NCBI GenBank assembly: GCA_963966185.1
Contig: CAWZYM010000456.1
Location: 1 to 64,000 of the forward strand
Direction: 5' to 3'
Source of the DNA: Rhabditoides inermis
Lineage: Eukaryota > Nematoda > Chromadorea > Rhabditida > Rhabditidae
Length of the DNA: 64,000 bases
Both the position numbers and the translations under genes were made by a program. The notes under the pieces are model-generated. The model had not been told where the DNA came from. It ran no database searches and saw nothing but the letters and a program-made list of their open reading frames with translations. This document shows, piece by piece, positions 43,849 through 54,484 of this stretch. Every line of letters begins with the position of its first letter. The first letter of the stretch is position 1.

Positions 43849-46800
43849 CCTGGTCTGCCTCCAGAAGAAGCGTCTCCACTGTCGCCGTCTCTTTCGAACC
43901 GTCAATGAGATAGAGGATCTGAAACACACAATGCGTCCCTCATACAACAGCTTCATATCTGCTGTCACGGCAGATAAACAATATTATTATAGAGACCACC
44001 CACGTTGTCCTTGCACGCGATGGCGCAGTGGCTGGCGTGGCTGGTTCGAGTCGGTAGCAGCCGCTGCCACGCACCTTCGTTCAGCACCTGCAACCACAAT
44101 TAGCACGAATCCCGAAAATCCTCGGCAACTCACAAGCACTTCATTGTACCGGGAGGCGGACTGGGAGTCGACGATTTGCCCGCACACGACCAGCCGACCA
44201 TTCCACTCGCACACACACACGTCGCACATACGCTGGGAAGGTAAAGGAGATCATAAAAGATTACTTGTTCACTCTGAAAAGAGAAAAAAAACATATAGGG
44301 AAGAAACTCACGCCAGGTAATTCAGCGAGCGCGACCCAACGCGACATGCCTTCATCGTAGTTGAACACGTTGCTCGTGGGCACTGCGTTCCTCATGTAGT
44401 CTTCGTGAGTGTGGCCGATGAAGAAAAGACGGCCGGCGACCGAGCACATCGCACAGCCAATCACGTCATCCAGCGTGCACATCGGCAGCCAGCCTGCGCC
44501 TGCAACACAAGCACCATTCCGTCACAGAATGGGAGATGGGCATGGGGGAAGTTAGCAGGTTCTGATTGCGACGCTCTCTATTCTATGGAACGAGGATGAG
44601 ACGTGGATGGATGACGCACGAGTGTTGAGGGGATCGATAGTGTATACTCGATACGCGATCAGGGCGGCGATGCGATCGCCGAGACAGCACACTGCAGTCA
44701 GATCCGAGCTGCGCGGATGGGCGTCGATCAGCCGAGTCCCGTCCACACTGCAATGTCCTCTCTACAACCGTCACAAGCACAGCTTGCGATCAAACATCGT
44801 TTTTATGAGATATGTATGCTGAAGCTAGAATGGCGCGGTGATTTTTCAACTAGAGGGATAGTGGGAGAAAGTCAACAGTAGACAAAAAATATCAACTCAC
44901 AGCTGCGTGCTCAAAATTTCAATCCACTGCTCGGTAGGCGCATCACAGCGGAACATATGCAGGCTGCAAGCGAAAAAAAAGTATAGCATTCTCGTTCCGA
45001 CTTTCAACGCACTTGCCGCGTTGGTACGTCAGCGCGTAGAGAACATCCTGACAAGAGACGAACTTCCACGCACTGGCTGTGAAGGCGGGAGAGTGCGTTT
45101 GCTGCCACTCACCTACAACGAGTACCGTTTACACGTTACACGTCACACGTGTTAGGTGTAAGTTTCAAATTCCGAATATTCCAAAACACTTTACCTTTGT
45201 GCGTCTCGAGTCGGGCCATAGTGTCGGAGGCGAAGTATACGTGTGAGCCGTGCGCGACGGCAGTCGGCTGTCCGTTGGTGAGCAGCTTCTCGGGAGGGGC
45301 GGGCGCGTCCGTCCACCGCTCAGTCGACACCGTCCAGCCCACACTACCAACGCGGTCCCGCACACCCACCGCACACCCCGACCGCACCAGGCTCTGAAAA
45401 CATGTAAACTACAGTTGCAAACACTCTGTACTAGTTTAAAGTGCTCATGGATGATACAAATATGGTTATGATCAAATGTGATTCTGCTACCTGTATGGTT
45501 GTATCGTAGTGTTTGCGAGCGGCGGGTAGGGAGAGGACGAGTGGGTGTCGGCCTACAGTGTCGAGGAGGAACGAGGCACGAGAGACGCACACACGACAAC
45601 AGCCTGCAAACATCATACTCCTGGTAAAAAACGATCAAACATTCAGGAAAGGTCTATCGCTAATGCGTACCATGTAAAGCATACAACAACAAATTGCGAA
45701 AGTATACAGTGCATACCTGGCGAACTGCTCGTTTCTATCCGTATCGTACTCGCACCACTTGATGATAGCCCTGAACACACTGGACTCCTTGCAGCGCAGA
45801 CCCTTGTCTAAAATGCACAGTACACCGACCCGCTTCAAAGTAGACACTGACGCGAAATGAGGTACTTGATGTCATCGGCGCACAGCGTGAGCAGTTCGGG
45901 AGAGTCGACAACCTTGCTGGAATCGAATTAGAGTATTAGTTTGTGTATGTTGACTTACTCGAAGTGTAAGAGTGCAGTGTTGAGGGCGGCCCTCTGAAGT
46001 TGCTGGCTGGAGTGAAGCCGCGCCAGCTGCCATGTACCCAGGCAGTCGGCAGCGGACACAGATGTGAGCAGGAAGCTGATACGAGCGAATACTGCATGGC
46101 GAGAGAAACACTCTTTTCATACATGATACTCACTGTTCGCAGCGCGCGACGAGCGCAGTGAGTTCGAGGTAGTTGGCTTCGGCGAGTACGCGGCGCGCAT
46201 TGTGTGCATCTGCAAGAGAGGTGAAGAGAGATGTGAGACAAGCAACGAGTACGAGTCGTACGGTACGAGCGATGCGAGAAAGCACTCACCCAGGTCGACT
46301 GTGAACGTGTACATGTACTGGATGAGCAGCTCCAACACGTCGCCATCCATCTCCTAACACAATACATAGTGAACAGAGAAGAAATGAAAAGAGAATCCCA
46401 CCAGAGCCACACTGTCCTTCCTCGCCTCCTTGAATGACAAGTTGAACATGGCATCGAAGTGCGGCGACGCAGCCGCCAGCACGTTGCGGTGCACGGCAAA
46501 CTAAACATATAATATTATTCTGGGAGATAGTTCGCCAGATTACGGTAGAAAATCGATCTACCCTCGAGTCGCATTCGATCTACCTTCTAGTCGTGAGGAG
46601 ACCCAAGCGCGCGCTTTCAAACGATAATATTGATCAAAGAAGCCGGCAAGCGAATCAAAGAGGACGCGCGACACTCGACCATTTGCCCGCGCTGTCTGAC
46701 CTCTCTCGCTCGCAACTGAGTTTCGCCAACTGACCCCGGCTAGCAATAACAGAAACTATCCACCAGGCGGCGACTATATAACTGATAGTAGAACAATCGA

Positions 46801-47068
46801 AACAAATACATTTTTTTTCTAACTCACCTCACGACGCTTCTCCGGTGTGTGTGCCTTTTTACCGAGTGCGATCAGCTTCAGATCGCACATGAGGTGCTCC
46901 CTGGAGCATGGATAAGCATGGATAAAACATGAAACTCGAATACACGGAACGTAATGTAGGAGAATGTGATACGGAAAGAAATGCATAGTCATGAAAACAG
47001 AGAACAGGGACATACTTTCGCATCTCGTTCATGCGCTGCAGGCACGCCGCCGCGGCGACCGAGTCCAT
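43802..47068 (-). CDS. BTB-BACK-Kelch protein B with replaced C-terminus
   Basis: Inverted paralog of Kelch A with the same exon order: MDSVAAAACLQRMNEMR, MCDLKLIALGKKAHTPEKRRE, AVHRNVLAAASPHFDAMF, ALHYTYMY-type BTB end, the BACK exons, VRDRVGSVGWTVSTERW and the blades ending ILYLIDGSKETATVETLLL. After that Kelch A continues to a hydrophobic tail, while Kelch B reads EADQDSLSKSTRVKRSGLF and stops inside the right arm of a 120-bp perfect inverted repeat. The possible tail anchor is thus lost. The intron after the second exon carries repeat 46521-46772. An in-frame upstream ATG at 47119 exists, but the start at 47068 matches Kelch A. Confidence 0.87.
46521..46772 (+). repeat. About 255-bp MITE-like repeat, copy 2
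   Basis: Second copy of the family at 33496-33752, in an intron between BTB exons of Kelch B. Ends TGGGAGATAGTT and, as complement, TGGTGGATAGTT. No clear target duplication. Confidence 0.65.
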
Positions 47069-47619
47069 CGCTAGTCGGTCGGTCGCTCCTCTCGCCAATA
47101 TGACAAGACACTCCTGCAAGAAAAAGTATGTTAGTTCTCACTGCTGTACGAAACGTAACAGCTAAACGCGAAAACATGATTTCGGGACGTCAGGGAAATA
47201 GAAAAAAAATGAAAACGTGGTGCACTGATGTGGTGTATATCGAAGTTACACTTTCGCGCACTACGAAAATATTATATACAGGCCTCAAAAATCGATAACT
47301 TATTTCAAAACGTATGTTGTCTCACAGAATGTCTAGCATATCAGACAAACGCAAACATCAAACATTTCATTTCAAATGTCGCGCTCACATTTCCCACTCG
47401 CTGATCCAAAACAACCCAGCTGGCGCGGCGAAGTGGTTGTGATCTTTCTTTTATAAGCTTATTACATAGCATACTAGGAGAGGTCGTGGGTCTGTTCTAC
47501 TGTAGGAAAAATTCTTTGTCACAGTGAAAGCATTTTCCTACGATTTTTGATTTCAATTGACCACTCTAATGTTTCTCTAGAAATAGCTGTGACTGATTTG
47601 TGGCGACCGCTCCAATGCG
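47069..47619. other. Kelch B 5' flank
   Basis: No further gene. An intron-like stretch and AT-rich sequence; no TATA box recognised. Confidence 0.45.
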
Positions 47620-47745
47620 CTTGCAGATTTAGTCTTTGCAAAATCGCAGTGTGCGCTACGTTCACGCACGCAGATTATTTATTGGTTCGCATTTCAAATT
47701 AGTCTTGTTTGTTTGCTCCGTACTCTTTCCAATGCTTGCTTCTCG
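47620..47745. repeat. Decayed third copy of the cyclase 5' flank
   Basis: Keeps, in order, TTTGCAAAATCGC, an ATTTATTGG-like block, TTTCAAATTAGTC and TGCTCCGTACTCTTTCCAAT, matching 29100-29215 and 42270-42395. No cyclase exon follows, so it is a relic of a further duplication or an older dispersed repeat. Confidence 0.6.
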
Positions 47746-47931
47746 ATTTGCAATAATGTGAAGTTGACCAAAAAGAGACTGAATTGGCCGACACAATATA
47801 CAATGACCTTCACGCGATAATTCGATTTTGTTTGGCGGAGATAGTGGCATCAACAATAGCGTCGTTCAGTTCCTTGTCTGTTTTTTCCCGACGCCGTTTT
47901 TGCCGGACACTTTTTGCGGCAAAAATGTGGG

Positions 47932-47938
47932 TATAAAA
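47932..47938 (+). promoter_or_regulatory. TATA box of Gly-rich gene 1
   Basis: GGGTATAAAA lies 31 nt before the ATG at 47969. The same GGGTATA context precedes both downstream paralogs. Confidence 0.75.
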
Positions 47939-47968
47939 CCGTTTGATTTCGAGAAGAAAGCATGAACC

Positions 47969-49331
47969 ATGAAGACGCTTCTACTGCTTGTTCTTGTACC
48001 ATTGGTAGTGTCGCAGTGGAGCGGGCGAGGTCCGCCAGGATTCGGAGACGGCGGCGGCGGAAGCTTTGGAGGTCGCGATGGAGGCTTCGAAGGCAATGGT
48101 GGAGGATTCGGCGGTCGTGGAGGTGGCGGCGGCGGATTCGGCGGCAGTCGAGACAGCTTTGGCGGGAACGGGGGAGGAAGTGGGGGGTTTCGGAGGTCGC
48201 GGCGGAGGAGGCGGCAGGGGAGGCGGCAGGGGAGGCGGCAGGGGCGGGAACGGAGACTTTGGAGGCAACGGCGGAGGATTCGGCGGCAATGACAGAGGCG
48301 GTAATGGAGACGGAATCGGAGGCCGCGGAAGCGGCGGCAGGGGAGGAAACGGCGGTTTCGGCGGCAACGGCGGTGGTAACGTAGGCTTCGGAGACCGCGG
48401 AGGCAACGGTGGATTCGGCAGCAACCGCGACAATGGAGGAGGCAACGGCGGAGGTTTCGGAGGAAGCGGCGGCGGTCGGCGCAAGGTCAGGCCGCAGATC
48501 CAGGCCGGCTCCGGAGTCGAGATCGTGAGTGGTTCAGACAATGATGTGTGGTCATCAACTTCTTCAGGACGACCTGGTGCCCGTGGAGCGCTCGTACAAG
48601 GCATCGACCAAGAAGCACCACTACCACACCCAGTCCGACATCATCAACAAGGCCACCAATGCGGGATTCAAGTTCGAGAGTGAGTACAAAGCTACCGTAA
48701 TCCTAACATTCACCTACTGTAACGTAATTACGTGAATCTGCAGGCTACATCGGGCACGTGCTGAGCCTGCCGGCGTACCAGAAGAAGCGGGTGCAGCTGA
48801 ATCAGGCGTGTCGCAACGCGATCGTCGAGCTACACTACCTCGCCGGCAGCAACGGTGAGGGAGCGACCAACTGAAAACTCACGGTGTTCCAGCTAGACAC
48901 AAGTACATTTCGAATGTTGCAGGTATGTACATGCTGACAGTGGATGCCAGCCACGCGCGGTCACTGGTGAAGAAGGGATGGACGCAGATCGACAGACTGG
49001 GGTACTGCATCAAACAGAAGTGAGTGATCCTTAAACTAAGCGGAAAAAGAACATGTAACGTATACCACATAACACTTCTGTTTATGTGTACTCTTATTTG
49101 CGAATTTGAGTATGTATGATAACAAATTAACTTGAGCAGTGGGAATAGAGACGATCACATTTCCTTTCCAGGGGCGCTTGCGGTGCGCAGAAGCCTCTGT
49201 TCTACATGGACGCCGACTTTGACAACTTCTTCACGACCGACACCGCGGAGCTCAAGCGGGTCGCCAAGAACAACGACGCGTACAGCTGGTCCGGCAGCCA
49301 TCCCATCTGCTACATATGGGGATCTGTATGA
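47969..49331 (+). CDS. Secreted Gly-rich protein 1 with DUF5648-like C-terminal domain
   Basis: Signal peptide MKTLLLLVLVPLVVSQ, then a long GGGFGG-type region, then the C-terminal domain over exons 48568-48679, 48744-48854, 48923-49019 and 49172-49331: KKHHYHTQSDIINKATNAGF, YIGHVLSLPAY, LTVDASHARSLVKKGW, LGYCIKQKGACG, and FFTTDTAELKRVA with end CYIW. The alternation of aromatic/His strands and TTD-type turns resembles DUF5648. Exon 1 (47969-48524) is 556 nt, one too many: the frame breaks at a run of six G (48182-48187) and is restored by removing one. This is either a sequencing error in a homopolymer or a real frameshift. Likely extracellular; function unknown. Confidence 0.8.
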
Positions 49332-49604
49332 AACCTCTCGGTCACTCACGTACTTCGCTTTATTGTACATTAAATTTATTTCTTCTCATAGAAAAGTGAG
49401 ATTGTTAGATGGTTCACAGCAAAAAGATGCATGTGTGTATACTCGCAGTTGCATTGTTTCCGCGCACGAGAGCAATAACTGACCGTATTTGTCTGTCTCT
49501 CTCACATCATCATGACGTGTGACCTTGTGTATCTCTCGTCCCTGCTAGAAGTGCGTATGCGCTTTTGTCAATTCGGTCAGTTGCCCTATTCAGAGATTGA
49601 AAGT

Positions 49605-49605
<1 letters not shown>

Positions 49606-49673
<68 letters not shown>

Positions 49674-49675
49674 CG
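49606..49675 (+). repeat. (GA)n array upstream of Gly-rich gene 2
   Basis: About 70 bp of GA ending some 78 bp before the TATA box; a similar array precedes gene 3. Confidence 0.9.
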
Positions 49676-49752
49676 AAAGAAAGAAAGAAACAGAGAAGTC
49701 TATGCGCAAATCACATAGTTTTTGAATCGCCTTCTCTCTCTGCCCATGCGGG

Positions 49753-49759
49753 TATAAAA
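49753..49759 (+). promoter_or_regulatory. TATA box of Gly-rich gene 2
   Basis: GGGTATAAAAAAGG, 32 nt before the ATG at 49791. Confidence 0.78.
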
Positions 49760-49790
49760 AAGGCAAAAAATTGGAGAAACGACACGCAAA

Positions 49791-51025
49791 ATGCGGACGA
49801 TCATATTGTTAGCGTTGGCTGGATGCTGCGCTGCGCAAATGTGGGGAGGCGGTGAGTGGCTTCTTTGTTTGTTTGTTCGCAATGATACCCTATCCTATCA
49901 GGTCCTCCTGGCTTCGGAGGCAGTGACGGAGGCGGCTGGGGCGGCAGTGACGGAGGCGGCTGGGGCGGCAACGGCGGAGGCGGCTGGGGCGGCAACGGCG
50001 GAGGTTTCGGCGGTGACGGCGGATTTGGTGGAAACAGCGGATTCGGAGGCAACTCGGGAGGGTTCGGCGGACGATCGGGAGGTGGTCGCGGAGGAATGGG
50101 CGGGGGTCGTGGAGGAGGAGGAGGAGGAGGAGGAGGAAGGGGAGGAGGAGGAGGAAGGGGAGGCGGCGGCGGCGGCGGCGGCGGCGGGCGGGGTGGAATG
50201 GGAGGAGGAGGGGGTGAGTCGTGTGCTCTTCCCTTCTGTAACTCAGGAATTGTCCTTTCAGAGGGGCGCGGTGGTGGCGGTGGAGGAGGAAGGGGAGGCG
50301 GCGGCGGCGGCGGCGGCAACAACAACGGCTTCGTGGTGGACGGTCGTCTGCGGTGGAACGTGGAGCGCAGCTTCAACCCGCAGAAGGGCCACCACTTCCA
50401 CGCTGCCCCGCAGGTGCTGGCGAGCGCGCGCCGCCAGGGCTACCGGCCGGAGGGCGTCATGGGATCCGTGAGTAGCCAGCCACTTCATACTCGTTCACCT
50501 GGTGTGTGTGCAGGTGATCCAGCCCGCGTCGTTCGCCCAGGACGGCCGCGTTCTCCAGCAGCAGTGCAACGGACAGCTCACCGAGCTATTCTACGTATTC
50601 AACCCCAACGCCCCCAATCAGGGTAGGTTCTTGGAATTTGGAGCCCACAGTGGAAACGTGACTGTTCCAGGAGAGTACGTGCTGACGACTGATGCTGGAG
50701 AGAAGAACCGTCTGGGATCTGCTGGCTGGCGGGTGTTGAACGGACTGGGCTACTGCGCCCGCTCCCCAGCCTGCGGAGCCAGAAACGCCCTCTACACATT
50801 GCGCTCCGAGCGTGAGTTCTGCGGCACAAAATTATTAGGAAGTACTTGTTAGCGCTGTATGTGGTAGACACAACAATGATAGTGAAGGAGTGAGATAGGA
50901 GTGGAACAGGCTTCTCCGTTTCAGATGACCACATGTACACTACGAACATGCAGGAGTACCATATGCTGAACAGTGGACCCGAGTACGGCGGCTCGGGAGC
51001 CGGACCCATCTGTTACGTGTGGTAG
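49791..51025 (+). CDS. Secreted Gly-rich protein 2 with DUF5648-like domain
   Basis: Six exons in phase (49791-49851, 49902-50213, 50262-50467, 50514-50622, 50671-50811, 50925-51025) give about 309 aa. Signal peptide MRTIILLALAGCCAAQ, a Gly-rich region (WGGSDGGG units, then RGGG runs), then RWNVERSFNPQKGHHFHAAP, ASARRQGYRPEGVMGSVIQP, QQQCNGQLTELFYVFNPN, VLTTDAGEKNRL, GWRVLNGLGYCARSPACGA, YTTNMQEY and the end GPICYVW. Four cysteines are shared with paralogs 1 and 3 and could form disulfides. Intron positions match the paralogs, so the cluster arose by tandem duplication. Confidence 0.9.
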
Positions 51026-51197
51026 ACGCAACAGCTACAAACAAAGTTGACAACTCACAATCATCTATACCTCATCCACTCATGCAATCAACTGTGGCAG
51101 ACGCCTCTTTGACATCTACCAGTCTTACATTTCTGTACATTCTAATAAATATTCTCTGCGTCATACAATGGTCATTGTTTGCTGTCTATTGTGATAG

Positions 51198-51220
51198 AGA
51201 GAAAGTGATAGAGAGAAAGT

Positions 51221-51277
<57 letters not shown>
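51198..51277 (+). repeat. (GA)n array upstream of Gly-rich gene 3
   Basis: GA-rich run with a few AAGTGATA interruptions, ending about 95 bp before the TATA box. Confidence 0.9.
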
Positions 51278-51279
<2 letters not shown>

Positions 51280-51372
51280 GCGTTCTGGTCAAATGAAATG
51301 GTGGGTGGTTTAGACGTTCGCTTTTTTTTCGGGGGTCAAGTGAACAAGTTAGGCGGACACAATGGGAGCGGG

Positions 51373-51380
51373 TATATATA
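51373..51380 (+). promoter_or_regulatory. TATA box of Gly-rich gene 3
   Basis: GGGTATATATAGCG, 23 nt before the ATG at 51403 (29 nt before the second Met at 51409). Confidence 0.75.
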
Positions 51381-51402
51381 GCGCATTTCCGGAAGACAGT
51401 CG

Positions 51403-54193
51403 ATGGCCATGAAACCACTGCTTATATTGCTACTGGTTTATCGAACCGCCGCCGATCGTGAGTTTTTTAAACGATAAGTTTGTTGTTTTATAACCCATTT
51501 CAGATCGATCAGGGCGGTTCGAGCGTGCTCCGCCAGGCATATCAGTGAGCCCGGACATTGATGCACCTTTGTCGTTTGGAGGAGGTGAGTCACGATCTCT
51601 CATCGTGAAAAGAAGTCCACAGGGTCCTCCTCCCATTCCTACATTTGGTGACAGTGGACCTCCACCAATTCCCTCATTTGGTGATGGTGGTGCACCTCCT
51701 ATCCCATCTTTCGGAGAAGGCTTCACGTCCAGTAACCCTTCTCGCACCACTCCTTCTTCGTTTGGTTCCAGTGCACCAGTCAACGGCGGGGCTCCACCAC
51801 CAATTCCCTCATTTGGTGATGGTGGTGCACCTCCTATCCCATCTTTCGGAGAAGGCTTCACGTCCAGTAACCCTTCTCGCACCACTCCTTCTTCGTTTGG
51901 TTCCAGTGCACCAGTCAACGGTGGGGCTCCACCACCAATTCCCTCATTTGGTGATGGTGGTGCACCTCCTATCCCATCTTTCGGAGAAGGCTTCACGTCC
52001 AGTAACCCTTCTCGCACCACTCCTTCTTCGTTTGGTTCCAGTGCACCAGTCAACGGTGGGGCTCCACCACCAATTCCCTCATTTGGTGATGGTGGTGCGC
52101 CTCCTATCCCATCTTTCGGAGAAGGCTTCACGTCCAGTAACCCTTCTCGCACCACTCCTTCCTCGTTTGGTTCCAGTGCACCAGTCAACGGTGGAGGTCC
52201 ACCACCAATTCGCACATTTGGTGATGGTGGTGCGCCTCCTATCCCATCTTTCGGAGAAGGCTTCACGTCCAGTAACCCTTCTCGCACCACTCCTTCCTCG
52301 TTTGGTTCCAGTGCACCAGTCAACGGTGGAGGTCCACCACCAATTCGCACATTTGGTGATGGTGGTGCGCCTCCTATCCCATCTTTCGGAGAAGGCTTCA
52401 CGTCCAGTAACCCTTCTCGCACCACTCCTTCCTCGTTTGGTTCCAGTGCACCAGTCAACGGTGGGGCTCCACCACCAATTCCCTCATTTGGTGATGGTGG
52501 TGCTCTTCCTATCCCATCTTTCGGAGAAGGCTTCACGTCCAGTAACCCTTCTCGCACCACTCCTTCTTCGTTTGGTTCCAGTGCACCAGTCAACGGTGGA
52601 GGTCCACCACCAATTCGCACATTTGGTGATGGTGATATACCTTCAATAAATGCAGCACAGGTTACTCCTAGTGCTTTCGCAAACACACCTCTCCCTCCTA
52701 TTCCATCAATTGCTAAAACAAGAACCAAATCCCTTTCACGAGCGGGTCCGCCTGCTCCTGAAACACCAAGAGTAACCAAGATCTTTCAAGGTCCCTCTTC
52801 ATCCCTTGACGGCGGCAGCTTCAACGGACCATCTAATCTCGAAGGTCCCGGTGGAGGATTCGGCGGACCTACCGGACCTGGTGGATTCGGTGGACCTACT
52901 GGGCCTGGAGGATTCGGTGGACCTACCGGACCTGGAGGATTCGGAGGTCCGAGCTTTGGCGATGGTCCTGGCGGCGGCGGAGGAGGGTTCGACGGAGGAT
53001 TTGGAGGAGGACAAGGCGGATTCGGCGGAGGCGACGACGAGGACAGCGGCGTAGGCAGTGGCGGGGGATGGAGTGGCGGAGGCAGACGAGGAGGCGGCGG
53101 CGGCGGTGGCGGAGGAGGCGGCAGAAGAGGAGGAGGCGGAGGAGGAGGTGGAAGAGGAGGAGGAAGTGGAGGATGGGGAGGCGGAGGCGGAGGCGGAGAA
53201 GGGAGAAGAGGAGGCGGAGGAGGAGGAGGGGGAGGAGAAGGGGGAGGAGGAGGTCGTGGATGGAACAGCGACGACGACAACGCACGCAGTGGAGGCGGCG
53301 GCGGAAGAGGTGGCGGTGGTGGTGGAGGAAGAGGAGGAGGAGGAAGAAGAGGAGGAGGAGAAAGAGCAGGAGCAGGAGGAGCAGGAGGAGCAGGAGGAGC
53401 AAGAGGAGGAGGAGGAGGAGGAGGAGGAGGAAGAGGAGGAGGAGCAGGAGGAGGAGGTCGCGGCGGTGGCGGCGGAGGGCCGTCCAACCGCGGCGGCAAC
53501 ACCCCCAACCGACAGGATACCTCGCGGATCGGCGCCGGCCAGCGGTGGCAGGTGCAGCGCGGCTTCAACCAGCAGAAGAGTCGCCACCACTACCACGCCA
53601 AACCGCAGGTGATCGCCAACGCGCGCCAGCAGGGCTACGTGTTCGAGGGAGTGATCGGAGAGGTGGGACGGCGGGCGAACTGACCGGGGGGAATGGCTCG
53701 TTCAGGTGATTCGACCGGAGGCCTTCGTCTCGCAGCCGGCGCGGATGCAACAACAGTGCAACAACCAGCTCACGGAGCTCTTCTACCTGTTCAACAAAGA
53801 TGGTTAGTTGATTACTATTGCAAACACTAAAACAGTAATAAGGACATGTATCAGGATTGTTCTTGATCACGACCGACGCTGGGGAGATGCAGAGGCTTCG
53901 CGGGCAGGGGTGGACGGTACTGAACGGACTGGGCTACTGCGCCAAGACCAGAGCGTGCGGAGCGACCAAGCCGCTTTATAGGCTCAGGAGCAAGAGTGAG
54001 TAGGAGCAACTGACAGACACATTTCTTTTCTATCACATCATTCTTGTAAATGCCAAACAGTGACCGAGTGGTCCTTACCTTATTTGCAGCCGACATCTTC
54101 TTCACGACGGATACAGGAGAGTACAACCGGGTGAACGGAGGCAACCCGGCCTACGCTGGCAGTGGCACTGGACCGCACTGCTTCTTGTGGTAG
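51403..54193 (+). CDS. Secreted repeat-rich protein 3 with DUF5648-like domain
   Basis: Exons 51403-51457, 51504-53662, 53706-53802, 53855-53995 and 54090-54193 join in phase for about 851 aa. A signal peptide (MKPLLILLLVYRTAA) is followed by seven 45-residue units containing PIPSFGEGFTSSNPSRTTPS and SSFGSSAPVN, then GGFGGPTGP units, then a Gly/Arg-rich stretch of about 220 residues. The DUF5648-like domain follows: QRGFNQQKSRHHYHAKPQVI, NARQQGYVFEGVIGEVIRP, QQQCNNQLTELFYLFN, LITTDAGEMQRL, GWTVLNGLGYCAKTRACGA, LYRLRSK, FFTTDTGEYNRV and the end PHCFLW. The modular fibrous N-terminus plus a globular end suggests a matrix, cuticle or gland-secretion protein; this is inference. Confidence 0.9.
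51676..52620 (+). repeat. Coding minisatellite, seven 135-bp units
   Basis: CTTCACGTCCAGTAACCC recurs at 51721, 51856, 51991, 52126, 52261, 52396 and 52531, exactly 135 bp apart. Units are nearly identical at DNA level; variants (GGGGCT against GGAGGT, CCCTCA against CGCACA) are shared between non-adjacent units, as expected from unequal exchange. Confidence 0.95.
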
Positions 54194-54484
54194 AATGCCG
54201 CCATCTGTACAAATTGTATATGAGAACCTGTGCATAATTCGAATTACATAATAAAAACTTTACAAACTTATTCCTTTTATAATTGAAGTTTTAAATAAAT
54301 ATTCAAGTTTCAAATACAGTAAAATTTCCCGCCGATCTGTATTTTGTCACACTAATTTTAAACGTGTTATTCGTCCAACTAAATATTTCGATTTTTCTCT
54401 TTTTATTTTTTTTCATTTCATCGTATTTTCTCGTATTTTTTCTTCTTCAATTTTTACCAGCTCGTGCTCTTGCAGCCGTTGGCG

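Noticed and set aside
44021..44055. B-box-like GGTTCGAGTC in Kelch B
   Set aside because: It is coding sequence (reverse of the kelch exon homologous to 35414-35497), a chance match.
51676..52620. CRISPR-like direct repeats
   Set aside because: Contiguous 135-bp coding units without spacers in a eukaryotic gene.
51430..52779. Long minus-strand open frame of 449 codons
   Set aside because: Antisense shadow of the 135-bp coding repeat of gene 3; the plus frame has signal peptide, phase-consistent introns and a conserved C-terminal domain.
52786..53596. Minus-strand proline-rich and serine-rich frames
   Set aside because: Reverse reading of the Gly/Arg-coding GGN-rich region; no independent support.
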